This document shows positions 12,836 to 21,250 of a stretch of DNA of 34,588 nt, piece by piece. The notes beneath the pieces were generated by a model. That model did no database searches. It was given only the letters and a program-made list of their open reading frames with translations, and was not told the DNA's origin. A program made the position numbers and the translations under genes. The stretch is from a virus, in the IMG/VR virus record IMGVR_UViG_3300010389_000060, positions 1 through 34,588 of that record; one strand, 5' to 3'. Positions within the stretch are counted from its first letter, which is position 1, and each line of letters opens with the position of its first letter.

Positions 12836-14232
12836 CGGCGGTTCTTTCGAGTCGGGCCGGACGGTCCCGAGGAGGCGGACGGTCCAGCGGTCGGGGCGGA
12901 TGGCGGTGTTGGTCGTGGCATGGCGAGCGCCGCAGTCGACGCAGCGGTGACGGCGATCACGGTGCGCCGGTCGCCGTTGTCGATCGTCGAGTTCGTGGCG
13001 ACGTAGTCGTCGAGGGTGCCGTCGAACATCTCATCGGCTGCGGCTTCCTCGAACACGGCCTTCACCTCGTCGGGTGCCGAGTTGATCTGGTCGCCGAGCG
13101 CACCGATCTGATCGAGGTCGAGGTCGTCGAACGCTTCGGCCTGGACCACTTCCTCGAACGTGTCCACGAGCGCTTCGATCTCGTCGGCGTCGAGGTCGTC
13201 GCCGGTGATCGCCTCCAGGACGGTGGTGACGTCCTCGACGAAGTCGATGTCGGCGTCGGCGACGATCACGGCGAGAGCGTCGACGGTCGCCGGTTCCAAC
13301 TCGATCTCGTCAGGTTCCGGCTCGGACGGTTCCGGGTCGGGTTCCACCACAGGCGCTGGGAGCGTCGTAGACGTCGTCGTGGGCGCGACGGTCGTGCTGG
13401 TCGTGGTCGTCGACGTCGTGGCCGTTGGCGGGCTTGTAGTGGGCGTTGGAGGGAGCGTGGTGACCGGTGGCGGGATGGTCGTGACCGGCGGGAGCGTGGT
13501 GGTGCTAGTCGTCGGCGGGACCGTCGTCGTCGTGGTGGTCGAGGTAGTCGTCGAGGTCGAGGTCGTCGTGGGTGGCAGGGTCGTCGTCGAGGTCGTCGTC
13601 GTCGAGGTGGTCGACGATGTTGACGTGGACGTAGTAGGTGGCGTCGTCGTGGTCGTCGGAGCCTGGGTCGTCGTGGTCGTAGTGGTAGATGGCGGTGCCT
13701 CCGTAGTCGTCGTCGTCGGGGCGACGGTGGTCGTGGTCGAAGTGGTAGTTGGAGCGGCGGTCGTGGTGGTGGTCGTCGGCGTGGGCGACCAGCCCTCGTC
13801 GGAGAATGTCACCGCCATCGACCCGGTCGGCACCTCGAACTGGCCGGTGACGCCCTGGTACGTCGTGAACCTGAGGACGTAGTCGCCCGCCTCGGGCGTG
13901 AGGTGCAGCTTCGCCGAGTAGCAGTCGCCGGTCTCGGTGTGGTTGGCGTCGTCGTCTGCCGCATACGTCGCGCCGGTCGAGTCGAGCAGCAGCAGGTACG
14001 GGTCGGGTGTCGTGGTGTGATCGAGCGGGCAGTCCACGCCGGACGACGCGATGACGTGCAGCAGCGTCTCGCCGTCGAGCGTCACGTTCCAGTCGACGAA
14101 CGGGTCATCGGCGGACACCGACACCGTCCAGCCATCAGCTGCGGCCGGGTGGACCGGCCCGAGCAGGGCGATCAGGTACGACGCCGCGAGTGCGGCTCTA
14201 CTCGTCCGGCGGGTCCAGGTCGACAGTCGCAT
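12832..14232 (-). CDS. Secreted Thr-rich mucin-like protein
   Basis: 466 aa; ATG 14232 is chosen because it starts a clean signal peptide (RRTSRAALAASYLIALLGPV, AAADG cleavage). Residues about 30-145 form a beta-rich domain resembling bacterial pre-peptidase C-terminal domains (LLHVIASSGVDCPLDH, EAGDYVLRFTTYQGVTGQF). Then come about 145 residues of Thr/Pro/Ser linker and an acidic helical part (LDADEIEALVDTFEEVVQ). A hydrophobic stretch (VIAVTAASTAALAM) near the end may anchor it. It lies between the tail fibre and lysis genes and is probably displayed on the infected cell or virion. Function unknown. Confidence 0.7.
   Translation of the reverse strand: MRLSTWTRRTSRAALAASYLIALLGPVHPAAADGWTVSVSADDPFVDWNVTLDGETLLHVIASSGVDCPLDHTTTPDPYLLLLDSTGATYAADDDANHTETGDCYSAKLHLTPEAGDYVLRFTTYQGVTGQFEVPTGSMAVTFSDEGWSPTPTTTTTTAAPTTTSTTTTVAPTTTTTEAPPSTTTTTTTQAPTTTTTPPTTSTSTSSTTSTTTTSTTTLPPTTTSTSTTTSTTTTTTVPPTTSTTTLPPVTTIPPPVTTLPPTPTTSPPTATTSTTTTSTTVAPTTTSTTLPAPVVEPDPEPSEPEPDEIELEPATVDALAVIVADADIDFVEDVTTVLEAITGDDLDADEIEALVDTFEEVVQAEAFDDLDLDQIGALGDQINSAPDEVKAVFEEAAADEMFDGTLDDYVATNSTIDNGDRRTVIAVTAASTAALAMPRPTPPSAPTAGPSASSGPSGPTRKNRR
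13355..13792 (-). repeat. Low-complexity Thr/Pro codon repeat
   Basis: Degenerate repeats of ACN/CCN codons (GTCGTCGTGGTGGTC on the plus strand) encode the Thr-rich linker of the secreted protein. There are no regular spacers, so this is not a CRISPR. It is a probable site of length variation and misassembly. Confidence 0.85.
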
Positions 14233-14368
14233 CGTCGCCAGCCTCGGCTTCGGCGACGCGCGCACTCAGGACTTCGTTCTGCGCCGTGAGAACGGCGATC
14301 TCGAACTCATTCGGGAATCGGGTCTGGAGGATCGCCAGGACCCGGTCGGTGATGTTCGTCTCGGTCAT
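14198..14368 (-). CDS. Small helical protein (56 aa) after the tail fibre
   Basis: ATG 14368 (ATGA overlap with the fibre gene). RVLAILQTRFPNEFEIAVLT and AQNEVLSARVAEAEA form a coiled-coil-like helix with an acidic tail. Small proteins of this form often follow fibre genes, sometimes as chaperones; no direct evidence here. It overlaps the start of the Thr-rich gene by 35 nt. Confidence 0.6.
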   Translation of the reverse strand: MTETNITDRVLAILQTRFPNEFEIAVLTAQNEVLSARVAEAEAGDDATVDLDPPDE

Positions 14369-15777
14369 GCGGACTCCAGCGTAGTCAGCCGAGCGTTCAG
14401 GTCTTGGATCGCCGGGAGGAAGTAGCGGGACAGCTTCTCGTAATCGACCGACTCGATGACCGGGTCGGGTGGGGTCTCCGGCGGTATCGGTTCGTTGTGC
14501 TCGTCGACCTCGGTCTCGACGTTCGGGACCGCCCAGTCGACGATCGACGGCATCACGAGGTGAGCCTCCTCCGCGATCAGGCCGTAGTCGCTCCGGTCGT
14601 CGGGCACGCCGTCCGGGTCGGTGTCGAACATCGACTCGCGCCAGTCGAAGTCGCGCGGTCGGAGGTCGTAGATCTGCCGCCAGGTGTCGTCGGCGTCGAC
14701 GATGTTTTCCTTGTATCGCTGCGACGACGACGCGTAGCCGAGCAGTCCGTCGGAGCTACGACGCCGGACGGTCAGGTAGCCGGACACGCCGGGGAACTTT
14801 GCGATGATGAACGTCCCGGTCGTCTGGACGGACAGCCCGGAGACCTCGTTCCCGTTCGGGCGGATATTGACCGACCCTCCCGTCCCGACCGAGATGAACG
14901 TCGCCGACGCTGTCGTCAGCATCGTGTATTCCGCTCCGGTGTGGTTCGTGTTCGCCATCGAGTTGTAGCTGCTCGACGCTGTCCACGGTCGGAACTCGAT
15001 CCCGCCGTCGACGCCGGTCCTGATGCGGAGGTTTCCGTCTACGTCGAGCTTTTCGGTCGGCGTCGTCGTCCCGATCCCGACGTTCCCGCTGGCGTCGACC
15101 CTCACGCGGTTGGCATTACCGGCCCGAAGGTTTAGCTCGTTGCCGTCCGCTCGGAGGCCGACGTAGGAGCTACCCGTCGTTGAGTTGTCCATGAGGCTGA
15201 TGAGCGCACCGGCATCGGTCGACTCAAACGAAGCGACGTTGTTGACGGTGCCTGCGTTGACATGCAACTGGGCACCAGGCGAGGTCGTGCCGATGCCAAC
15301 GTCGCCGTCGCTGGCGATCACCATCCGATAGTCCGCCGCAGCGCCGGTGCCGGAGTCGGTCGACGACATGAAGTAGAGGGTCGAGCCGGAGTTGCCGATT
15401 CCCCAATCGACTCCGCTGGCAGTCCGCCAACGCAGCGCGGACGCAGCGTTCAGCATGAGACCCGAGTCCCAGCCGTTCGTCGTCCACGTCGCACCGCCCG
15501 TCGTCGCGACGTCCAAGCCAGCCACCGGCGACGCGGTCCCGATCCCGACGCGGTTGTTCGCCGAGTCGACCTTCAGCGTCGAGGTGTCGACGGTGAGGTC
15601 GTCGTCGATCACGACCGACCCGCCAACGTCGAGCGCGACCGACGGCGAGGCGGTGTTGATCCCGACCCGGTCGTTCGTAGCGTCCACGACGAGCGTGTCG
15701 GTGTCGACCGTCAGCGACGTGATGTCGAGCGCGTTCAACTGCGCCGCGGTCAGAACCTGTCCGGCGACGAAGGTCAT
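14365..15777 (-). CDS. Tail fibre with S74 autoprocessing domain
   Basis: 470 aa. The shaft has four copies of a VGIGT motif (NDRVGINTASP, NNRVGIGTASP, DGDVGIGTTSP, SGNVGIGTTTP), each followed by LDV or LHV, as in trimeric fibres. The C-terminal 115 residues are an intramolecular chaperone of peptidase family S74: SSSQRYKENIVDADD holds the Ser-Lys pair, then DYGLIAEEAHLVMP and a final helix (YFLPAIQDLNARLTTLE). The chaperone trims itself off after trimerisation. It is the likely receptor-binding protein. Confidence 0.88.
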   Translation of the reverse strand: MTFVAGQVLTAAQLNALDITSLTVDTDTLVVDATNDRVGINTASPSVALDVGGSVVIDDDLTVDTSTLKVDSANNRVGIGTASPVAGLDVATTGGATWTTNGWDSGLMLNAASALRWRTASGVDWGIGNSGSTLYFMSSTDSGTGAAADYRMVIASDGDVGIGTTSPGAQLHVNAGTVNNVASFESTDAGALISLMDNSTTGSSYVGLRADGNELNLRAGNANRVRVDASGNVGIGTTTPTEKLDVDGNLRIRTGVDGGIEFRPWTASSSYNSMANTNHTGAEYTMLTTASATFISVGTGGSVNIRPNGNEVSGLSVQTTGTFIIAKFPGVSGYLTVRRRSSDGLLGYASSSQRYKENIVDADDTWRQIYDLRPRDFDWRESMFDTDPDGVPDDRSDYGLIAEEAHLVMPSIVDWAVPNVETEVDEHNEPIPPETPPDPVIESVDYEKLSRYFLPAIQDLNARLTTLESA

Positions 15778-16217
15778 GTCGCTCGGATCAGTTGCACGCC
15801 CAGCGTGACGTCCGGCGTCTGCGTCGACCCGCTGTCCTGGAACACGATGGCGTTGATGTTCTGGCCGGACGTGACCGACGCATGAACGGCGACGGAGAAG
15901 TCACGACCGCCGCTCTGGTCCTCGGACGCGATCGTCACGCCGCCGACTTGCACGTTCACGAGGCCGCGGTTGTTCGAGTCAAGGCTGACGACGTTGCAGG
16001 TGATGAGGTAGATGCCGGTGATGTCGGGCGTGATGTTGGTCGAGGTGGGCGAGAACCAGCCGTCGACGTCGACGATCTCGGTGTCGAACGCGATCGTCGT
16101 GTTGGTCGAGTTCGGGACCGATACGTTGCTGACCTTCGCGATCGTGACGTTGCCGTATCCGTTCAGGTCCGAGGCGGTGAGCGTGGCACCGGCGGCGAAG
16201 GTTCCTTGATAGGCCAT
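15774..16217 (-). CDS. C1q/TNF-like minor tail protein
   Basis: 147 aa from ATG 16217. An N-terminal FAAGATLTASDLNGYGNVTI, matching the FVAGQVLTAAQLN opening of the fibre, is a common tail-tip docking segment. The rest is a jelly-roll: DVDGWFSPTSTNITPDITGI, YLITCNVVS and a closing VTLGVQLIRAT. It is probably a tail-tip or fibre-associated protein that contacts the cell surface. Confidence 0.7.
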   Translation of the reverse strand: MAYQGTFAAGATLTASDLNGYGNVTIAKVSNVSVPNSTNTTIAFDTEIVDVDGWFSPTSTNITPDITGIYLITCNVVSLDSNNRGLVNVQVGGVTIASEDQSGGRDFSVAVHASVTSGQNINAIVFQDSGSTQTPDVTLGVQLIRAT

Positions 16218-16221
16218 GACG

Positions 16222-17496
16222 TCAGCCTAGGCTATTCGCGTCGAGCACGCCTCGGTCCGCATCGTCGAGGATGAAGGCGAGGTAGATCGACTGCGGCCGG
16301 ACCTTGAGCGTCACGACGGTGTCGGCCGGGGTCGCTTCGATCGTGCGTCCGGCGATGATGAACGCGTCGGTGCGGGCGGTGCCACCGGTCGGGGTGTAGG
16401 CGACCTCGCCGGTCTGCCACCAGCCAGCGGTCACGTCGAGCAGCCCGCGCCACTTTGCCTGGTCGCCGCCGTGTCCCTGGATCATCGAGTCGGTGACCTG
16501 CAAGGACGACGCCGTCATGTCGAACGTCTCCTTGTACGAGTACCGGTTGACCCAGAGCTGCGCCGTGTTGAGCGCGGCAGCGTCGTCGACCGAGGTGGTC
16601 TCGTAGAAGCGCGCCCGTGTCCCGTAGCGGTCCTGCGAGTCGCTGTCGCTGTAGGACTGGGTCGTGCCGCCGTTCATAGCGGTGACCTCGGCGGCGTTCG
16701 TGATGAGGTCGACGTGGAAGTCGCGGACGAGTCGCCGGTATGGCATCTGGCCGGTCGGCATCGGATCGTTCTGGGTGAAGACGAACACGTTGCCGGTGGC
16801 GGTCACTCCCGAGCGTGCGAGTCCGTCGACGGTGAACCCGATCCAGGCGTCGGCGACGAAGTAGGTGCCGTCGTCGTCGAGGACTGTCGGGAACGCGACG
16901 GTCTGGCCGTTCGGCATGACGTTGTTGTTGATGGCGTCACCGATGACGTAGGTGCCTGACGGTAGGTCGTGGGCGACGTCGACGGCGGGGTCGTTCAGTT
17001 CTTGCCAGTAGGTCCGCATGTTCGACAGGCCGAGCGTCGGGACCTGGCATCGACCGAAGCCGGGGTTGGTCATGTGGTAGAGCTGGTAGGCGGTGTTCGT
17101 TCCGACGAGCGAGAAGGTCTCGGATGACTGGCGACCGATGACTTGAAACACGTCGACAGCGTCGAGGGTGACGGTGCTGCGTCCATCGCCGTCGTCCTCC
17201 AGCCGGAAGTCGGTGATGACGCCGTGGAAGACAGGCTTGGTGACGCTGTCGACGGTGGCGTCGATGAACAGCCCGGACGTGAGCCAGTCGACGTTCGCAT
17301 AGGTGCCGGACCCGGCGGGTGTGAGTTCGCCGTCGGAGTTGTCGAGCGTGACGGTGGCTCGGCCGGTGCCGAGCTGGCCGGGATCGCATTGCTGGTCGAT
17401 GAACAGGCCGAGGGTGCGCGAGGCGTGGTCGGTCGTGGTGAGCGTGCCGCCGCTGTATCGGCCGACCTTGATCTGCCAGGTGGTGATCTGCGGCAT
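16222..17496 (-). CDS. Minor tail protein / tail hub
   Basis: 424 aa, starting 1 nt within the tape-measure stop. The N-terminal 150 residues (MPQITTWQIKVGRYSGG, GRATVTLDNSDGELTP, ITDFRLEDDGDGRSTVTLDA) form the beta-barrel pattern of siphophage distal tail/hub proteins. The C-terminal third (GTARTDAFIIAGRTIEATPA, TLKVRPQSIYLAFILDDADR) resembles the closing part of such hubs. Gene order (next after the tape measure) supports this. Confidence 0.7.
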   Translation of the reverse strand: MPQITTWQIKVGRYSGGTLTTTDHASRTLGLFIDQQCDPGQLGTGRATVTLDNSDGELTPAGSGTYANVDWLTSGLFIDATVDSVTKPVFHGVITDFRLEDDGDGRSTVTLDAVDVFQVIGRQSSETFSLVGTNTAYQLYHMTNPGFGRCQVPTLGLSNMRTYWQELNDPAVDVAHDLPSGTYVIGDAINNNVMPNGQTVAFPTVLDDDGTYFVADAWIGFTVDGLARSGVTATGNVFVFTQNDPMPTGQMPYRRLVRDFHVDLITNAAEVTAMNGGTTQSYSDSDSQDRYGTRARFYETTSVDDAAALNTAQLWVNRYSYKETFDMTASSLQVTDSMIQGHGGDQAKWRGLLDVTAGWWQTGEVAYTPTGGTARTDAFIIAGRTIEATPADTVVTLKVRPQSIYLAFILDDADRGVLDANSLG

Positions 17497-20219
17497 CAGT
17501 ACCTCGCCGACCCGACCGGGACCGGGATCGACCCGCGACGCCGGACGTAGTCCTGCAAGGCCCTCACGACGTCGTCGCCGTTCGAGCCGCTCGGCATGTT
17601 GATCGTGATGTGGGTGTCGCCTCCGCCACCGAACCCGGCAGGCAGCGGGGACGATCCCGGCGTGCGATCCAGCGGCACCACCGCTTCCGGGCCTGCCTCG
17701 CCGATGATCGCTCTGGTCGGTCGGGTCACGATGCCGCCCTCGGCACCGAACGCCGCACCGAAGTCGATCGACCCGAGCTGGTTCGCGAACTGTGCCGTCG
17801 TGATGCCGTAGGCCTGAGCGAACAGGTTGAGCCGCAGGTCGATCGGGATCTCGATGCCTGACATCCGTTCCAACGCGTCGATCGCTGCGCCGATCTCCGA
17901 CACGGCGACGTCGCCCGCCGCGGCGATCGCACCGATGCTCTCCACGAAGCTCGTGAAGGCTGCGTTGACTTCCGGCCCGTCGAGGTCACCACCGGCGTCG
18001 ACGATCCTGCCGATCGCCGCTGCGGCGTCCTCAGCCATCTGCCCGAACTGGAGCTGGAGTTCGGGCAGCGACTTGTCGCCCATGTCCTCGACGATCTCTT
18101 TGAAGTCGAGCGCCAGCATCTCGGCTTCGGCGAGCGCTTGTCCTTCGGACAGGATGGTGCCCATCAGGTCTCGGAACTGCTGCTCCAGCGACTCGGCCGC
18201 CTCGGTCGCTTCGTCGAGCGCCTCGGCGATGTCGAGCGTCGGGTCCTCGGCGTCTTCGAGTTCGTCGGCGAGGTCGCCGGTCGTGATCCCGGCGCGCTTC
18301 GCTTCGATGTTGTATTGGTTCGCTGCGTCGGCAGCGCCTGACGTGATGTAGTCGATGCTGCGGGCCATGTCGACGTATGACACGCCTGCTCGGGTCCAGT
18401 CGGCGAGGATCTTCTCGCCGTCGAGGTTGGCGTCGTTCAGGAGCTTCACCGCATCGGCGGACTTGATGAACTCCTCCGACTGCTTCTCGAGTTCCTTGCG
18501 GTTGTCGTCGAACGCGTCAGCGGTCTCGTCGACGACGTCGAGCATGGCGTCGAACTGGGCGTGAGTGAGGTCGCCCGCCTCGTATGCGGCGACGAGTTGT
18601 TCGGCGACCTTGCGTTCGGCTTCGCTGAGCTGATCGAAGTTCCTGCGCAGCTCGGTGCCGCGGTTGGCGGTCGTGTGGAACCGCTTCTCCATGTTCTGAA
18701 ACTCGTCGGAGCCGTTCTCGGCAGCGGCGGCGATGTCGTCCATCGAGATCCCGAGGTCGTCGAACAGCGGGAGGACTTCGTTGTCCATCGCCATCCCGAG
18801 CGCGAGGTTCGACCCGACGAGGTTGTTCACGGGTCGGGTGGCGTCGTCGGCCTCGTCGCCGACGTCCTCGATCGACGCTGCGAGTTCGGTCATCCGGTCG
18901 ATCATCGTGGCGGCCGGATCGTTCGCCGCTTTGAACTCTTCGGTCAGTGCCGCCTGACGGTCCTTCGCTCGACGTGACTCCTCGCCCATCTTTCCGAAGG
19001 CGTACAGCAGGCCACCGACGGCGAGTGCGATCTGACCGATCGGGCCGGATGCCACGACGAACGCTGCCATCGCTGCGGCCGCAAGCTTCAGCGGGGTCGG
19101 CATGGCCTTGAACGCTTCGACCATCGACCGAGCGCCTTCGAGCATCGTCATCACGACGGGGAGGACGGTCTGGCCGATGCTGACCAACGCCTCCTGGATG
19201 TCGGCGAGCGCCTGTCGGAACTTGAACCCGGCCGTGTCGGACACGACGCTGAACGCTTCGTCGAGCGTCCCGGTCGTGTCGCGCATGTTGGCGAAGATCG
19301 CCTCGGTCGTCTCGACGTTCGCACCCATGAGGTCCATCACGCCGGACAGCGCTCGGACGTTGCCGAACACCGAGGCGGATGCGGCGGCGTTCCCGTCGAA
19401 CTCCTCGGCGAGCGTCTGGAGCGTCGCCAGGAGGCCTTCGTCCTTGATCTGTTGACGTAGTCCCTCGGATGAAAGACCCATGCCCGTGAGGGCTTCCTCG
19501 GCTTGCTGGGTGGGTCGCAGCAGCGAGGACAGGATGCCGCGCACCTGGGTCGCTGCCTCGGCGGCGTTCGTGCCGGTGCGGGACAGGGCGGCGAACGCTG
19601 CGCCGACCTCGTCGAATCGAACCCCCATCGCGGAGGCGATCGGGAGGACTCGACCCATACTCCCGGCCAGCTCGGATGCTTCGAGCTTGCCTTCCCGGAC
19701 GGCGGCGGTGAGGACGTCGGTCGCCTGGACCGCCGACAGGTTCTCCTCGCCGTATGCGTTGAGCGCCGAGGTGGCGAGGTCGGCGATCTCGGTCACGTCG
19801 CCGAGACCGACGGCGGATGCCTTCGCTGACGCTTCGAGAGTCTCCATCGCGGTCGCGCCTCGGAGACCGGCGGACTGGATGAAGAACATCGCGTCGGCGA
19901 GCTTCGCTGGTGCCTGGGCGGTCTCGCCGGAGAGCGCTTTGACCGACTCGGCCATCGCATCGACTTCGTCCCCGGCGATGCCGACGAGCGACTCGATCTT
20001 CGTCATCGAGTCATCGAAGTCGGTGGCGGCCTTGATGGCTGCACCACCGACGCCGATCAGCGCCATCGTGAGCGGACCCGACGCTGCCTTCGCAGCGGCA
20101 CCGGCGGCGGCGGCGAACTTCCCGGCGCGCGTCTGGGCCTTGTTCATCGCGGCGGTGAACTGGGTGGTGTTCGCCGTGACGATCGTGTTGATGCGGGCGA
20201 CTGTCGTGCCTGCGGCCAT
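17496..20219 (-). CDS. Tape measure protein
   Basis: 907 aa. TP901-type core at about 50-400: FDDSMTKIESLVGIAGDEVD, FFIQSAGLRGATAMETLEAS, RVLPIASAMGVRFDEVGAAF and VTQ-free helical repeats. A hydrophobic segment near 380-420 (LAAAAMAAFVVASGPIGQIA) probably aids membrane passage. At about 0.15 nm per residue the tail would be near 136 nm (inference). The tail chaperone genes precede it directly. Confidence 0.92.
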   Translation of the reverse strand: MAAGTTVARINTIVTANTTQFTAAMNKAQTRAGKFAAAAGAAAKAASGPLTMALIGVGGAAIKAATDFDDSMTKIESLVGIAGDEVDAMAESVKALSGETAQAPAKLADAMFFIQSAGLRGATAMETLEASAKASAVGLGDVTEIADLATSALNAYGEENLSAVQATDVLTAAVREGKLEASELAGSMGRVLPIASAMGVRFDEVGAAFAALSRTGTNAAEAATQVRGILSSLLRPTQQAEEALTGMGLSSEGLRQQIKDEGLLATLQTLAEEFDGNAAASASVFGNVRALSGVMDLMGANVETTEAIFANMRDTTGTLDEAFSVVSDTAGFKFRQALADIQEALVSIGQTVLPVVMTMLEGARSMVEAFKAMPTPLKLAAAAMAAFVVASGPIGQIALAVGGLLYAFGKMGEESRRAKDRQAALTEEFKAANDPAATMIDRMTELAASIEDVGDEADDATRPVNNLVGSNLALGMAMDNEVLPLFDDLGISMDDIAAAAENGSDEFQNMEKRFHTTANRGTELRRNFDQLSEAERKVAEQLVAAYEAGDLTHAQFDAMLDVVDETADAFDDNRKELEKQSEEFIKSADAVKLLNDANLDGEKILADWTRAGVSYVDMARSIDYITSGAADAANQYNIEAKRAGITTGDLADELEDAEDPTLDIAEALDEATEAAESLEQQFRDLMGTILSEGQALAEAEMLALDFKEIVEDMGDKSLPELQLQFGQMAEDAAAAIGRIVDAGGDLDGPEVNAAFTSFVESIGAIAAAGDVAVSEIGAAIDALERMSGIEIPIDLRLNLFAQAYGITTAQFANQLGSIDFGAAFGAEGGIVTRPTRAIIGEAGPEAVVPLDRTPGSSPLPAGFGGGGDTHITINMPSGSNGDDVVRALQDYVRRRGSIPVPVGSARY

Positions 20220-20761
20220 CTACTTCCTAGCCTTCGCTCGTTGGGCGGCTTGTTCCCGTTCGGAGTGTTCGATCCGGTAGAGGGCGATCCACTCGGTGAG
20301 TTCGTCGGATGACATACGGGCGAGTAGTTCGCCGACCGTCATCCCGAGGTCGCGGGCGAGGCGGAAGTAGAACCGGCGCTCGGGGTTACCGCCCGAGAAG
20401 CCTAGGAGTCTTTTCCCGCCTCGTTGACCTTGTCCTCGGTCATGCCCGACCGTTCGAAGCACATCGTCCAGAGCCGCTCGATCACGGTCGCGGACTTGTC
20501 CATGAGGGCTTCCATGTCTTCGGTCTCGAAGATCGGGTCGCCGGTCTCGGGGTCGACGATGCAGCCCTGGAGGGTGCGCGCCCACATGCCGAGGACCTTG
20601 TTGGCGTCGATGCCGTCGCCCTGCTGGGCGAGTTCCATCACGGCGGCCCGTGACTTCGCCGACATCGACCGGATGCCGACGGTCACGCCCCACTCCGGGA
20701 CCTCGACTGTGTCGGTCGGGGTGTCGGCTGCGGCGAGGATCGCGGCTCGAAGGTCGGTCAT
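20220..20761 (-). CDS. Tail assembly chaperone, G-T frameshift product
   Basis: Two overlapping frames joined by a -1 shift. 117 codons of the G frame run from ATG 20761 to the AAA at 20413-20411; reading then continues as AGA-CTC-CTA in the -1 frame to TAG at 20220, adding 63 residues (180 aa in total). The extension includes GFSGGNPERRFYFRLARDLG and EWIALYRIEHSEREQAAQRA. This is the usual lambda G/GT-like chaperone pair, needed to load the tape measure. The T frame has no ribosome binding site of its own. Confidence 0.85.
20379..20417 (-). promoter_or_regulatory. Programmed -1 frameshift site
   Basis: Heptamer GGGAAAA at 20417-20411 in phase G-GGA-AAA, the canonical X-XXY-YYZ form. After 13 nt comes a hairpin CTCGGG/CCCGAG with a 7-nt loop (20397-20379). 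The zero frame stops 9 nt after the heptamer. Confidence 0.85.
20402..20761 (-). CDS. Tail assembly chaperone G
   Basis: 119 aa from ATG 20761 with AGGAG as ribosome binding site, ending at TAG 20402. The product is helical and acidic (LRAAILAAADTPTDTVEVPE, SAKSRAAVMELAQQGD, ATVIERLWTMCFERSGMTED), as in actinophage G chaperones. It lies between the major tail protein and tape measure. Confidence 0.88.
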   Translation of the reverse strand: MTDLRAAILAAADTPTDTVEVPEWGVTVGIRSMSAKSRAAVMELAQQGDGIDANKVLGMWARTLQGCIVDPETGDPIFETEDMEALMDKSATVIERLWTMCFERSGMTEDKVNEAGKDS

Positions 20762-20781
20762 GGTGTGCTCCTGTCGTAGTT

Positions 20782-20821
20782 CCACCCGGCACGCTACTGG
20801 AGGGGAGAGCGTGCCGGGTGG
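20782..20821 (-). terminator. Hairpin between major tail protein and chaperone genes
   Basis: A perfect 14-bp stem (CCACCCGGCACGCT/AGCGTGCCGGGTGG, 12-nt loop) with no T-run. It probably dampens transcription after the highly expressed major tail gene, or protects its mRNA 3' end. Confidence 0.65.
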
Positions 20822-20830
20822 AGGTCACGA

Positions 20831-21238
20831 CTAGACGGTGCCTCGGGTGACTGCGCCGGTGACCTGGAAGTCAGCGGAGAAGGTCACGACGTCACCGACG
20901 GGCGATGACAGCGAGTAGTTGGTGAGGATGCACTCGCCGGTGTACTTCGACTCGCCGGAGGTGCCGGTCGGCTGGTACTCGAACGAGCGGCTGGCCGGTT
21001 CGGCTCCGCCCTTGAGGTAGCCGTCGACGGTGGCGTCGTACATGCCGGAGATCGAGATGGTCGCCGACTCCAGCGAGACGATGTAGCTGCGGGACGACGC
21101 TCCGAACGCTGTGACCTCGGCGGTGTCGGTCGTCTCGGGGAAGTCGACGCTGTTCAGCGTGTCGCTGATCGTCTGAAGACTGCCGCTGGTGTCGTCGATC
21201 TTGAAGACGGCGGACTTGCCGGTGGTGAATGTGGGCAT
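20831..21238 (-). CDS. Major tail protein 1
   Basis: 135 aa from ATG 21238, with TAGGAGGAG upstream. The pattern MPTFTTGKSAVFKIDD, DTAEVTAFGASSRSYIVSL, ISGMYDATVDGYLKGG and GDVVTFSADFQVTGAV is that of siphophage tail-tube proteins. It is related to the next entry and is followed by a stable hairpin. Confidence 0.8.
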   Translation of the reverse strand: MPTFTTGKSAVFKIDDTSGSLQTISDTLNSVDFPETTDTAEVTAFGASSRSYIVSLESATISISGMYDATVDGYLKGGAEPASRSFEYQPTGTSGESKYTGECILTNYSLSSPVGDVVTFSADFQVTGAVTRGTV

Positions 21239-21250
21239 GGTTCGCTCCTC

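Noticed and set aside
13355-13792. Repeat block resembling a CRISPR or tandem array
   Set aside because: Units are irregular Thr/Pro codons within an open frame, with no spacers.
19480-20280. 266-codon plus-strand frame antisense to the tape measure
   Set aside because: No ribosome binding site or domain; an antisense frame expected from GC-rich codon use.
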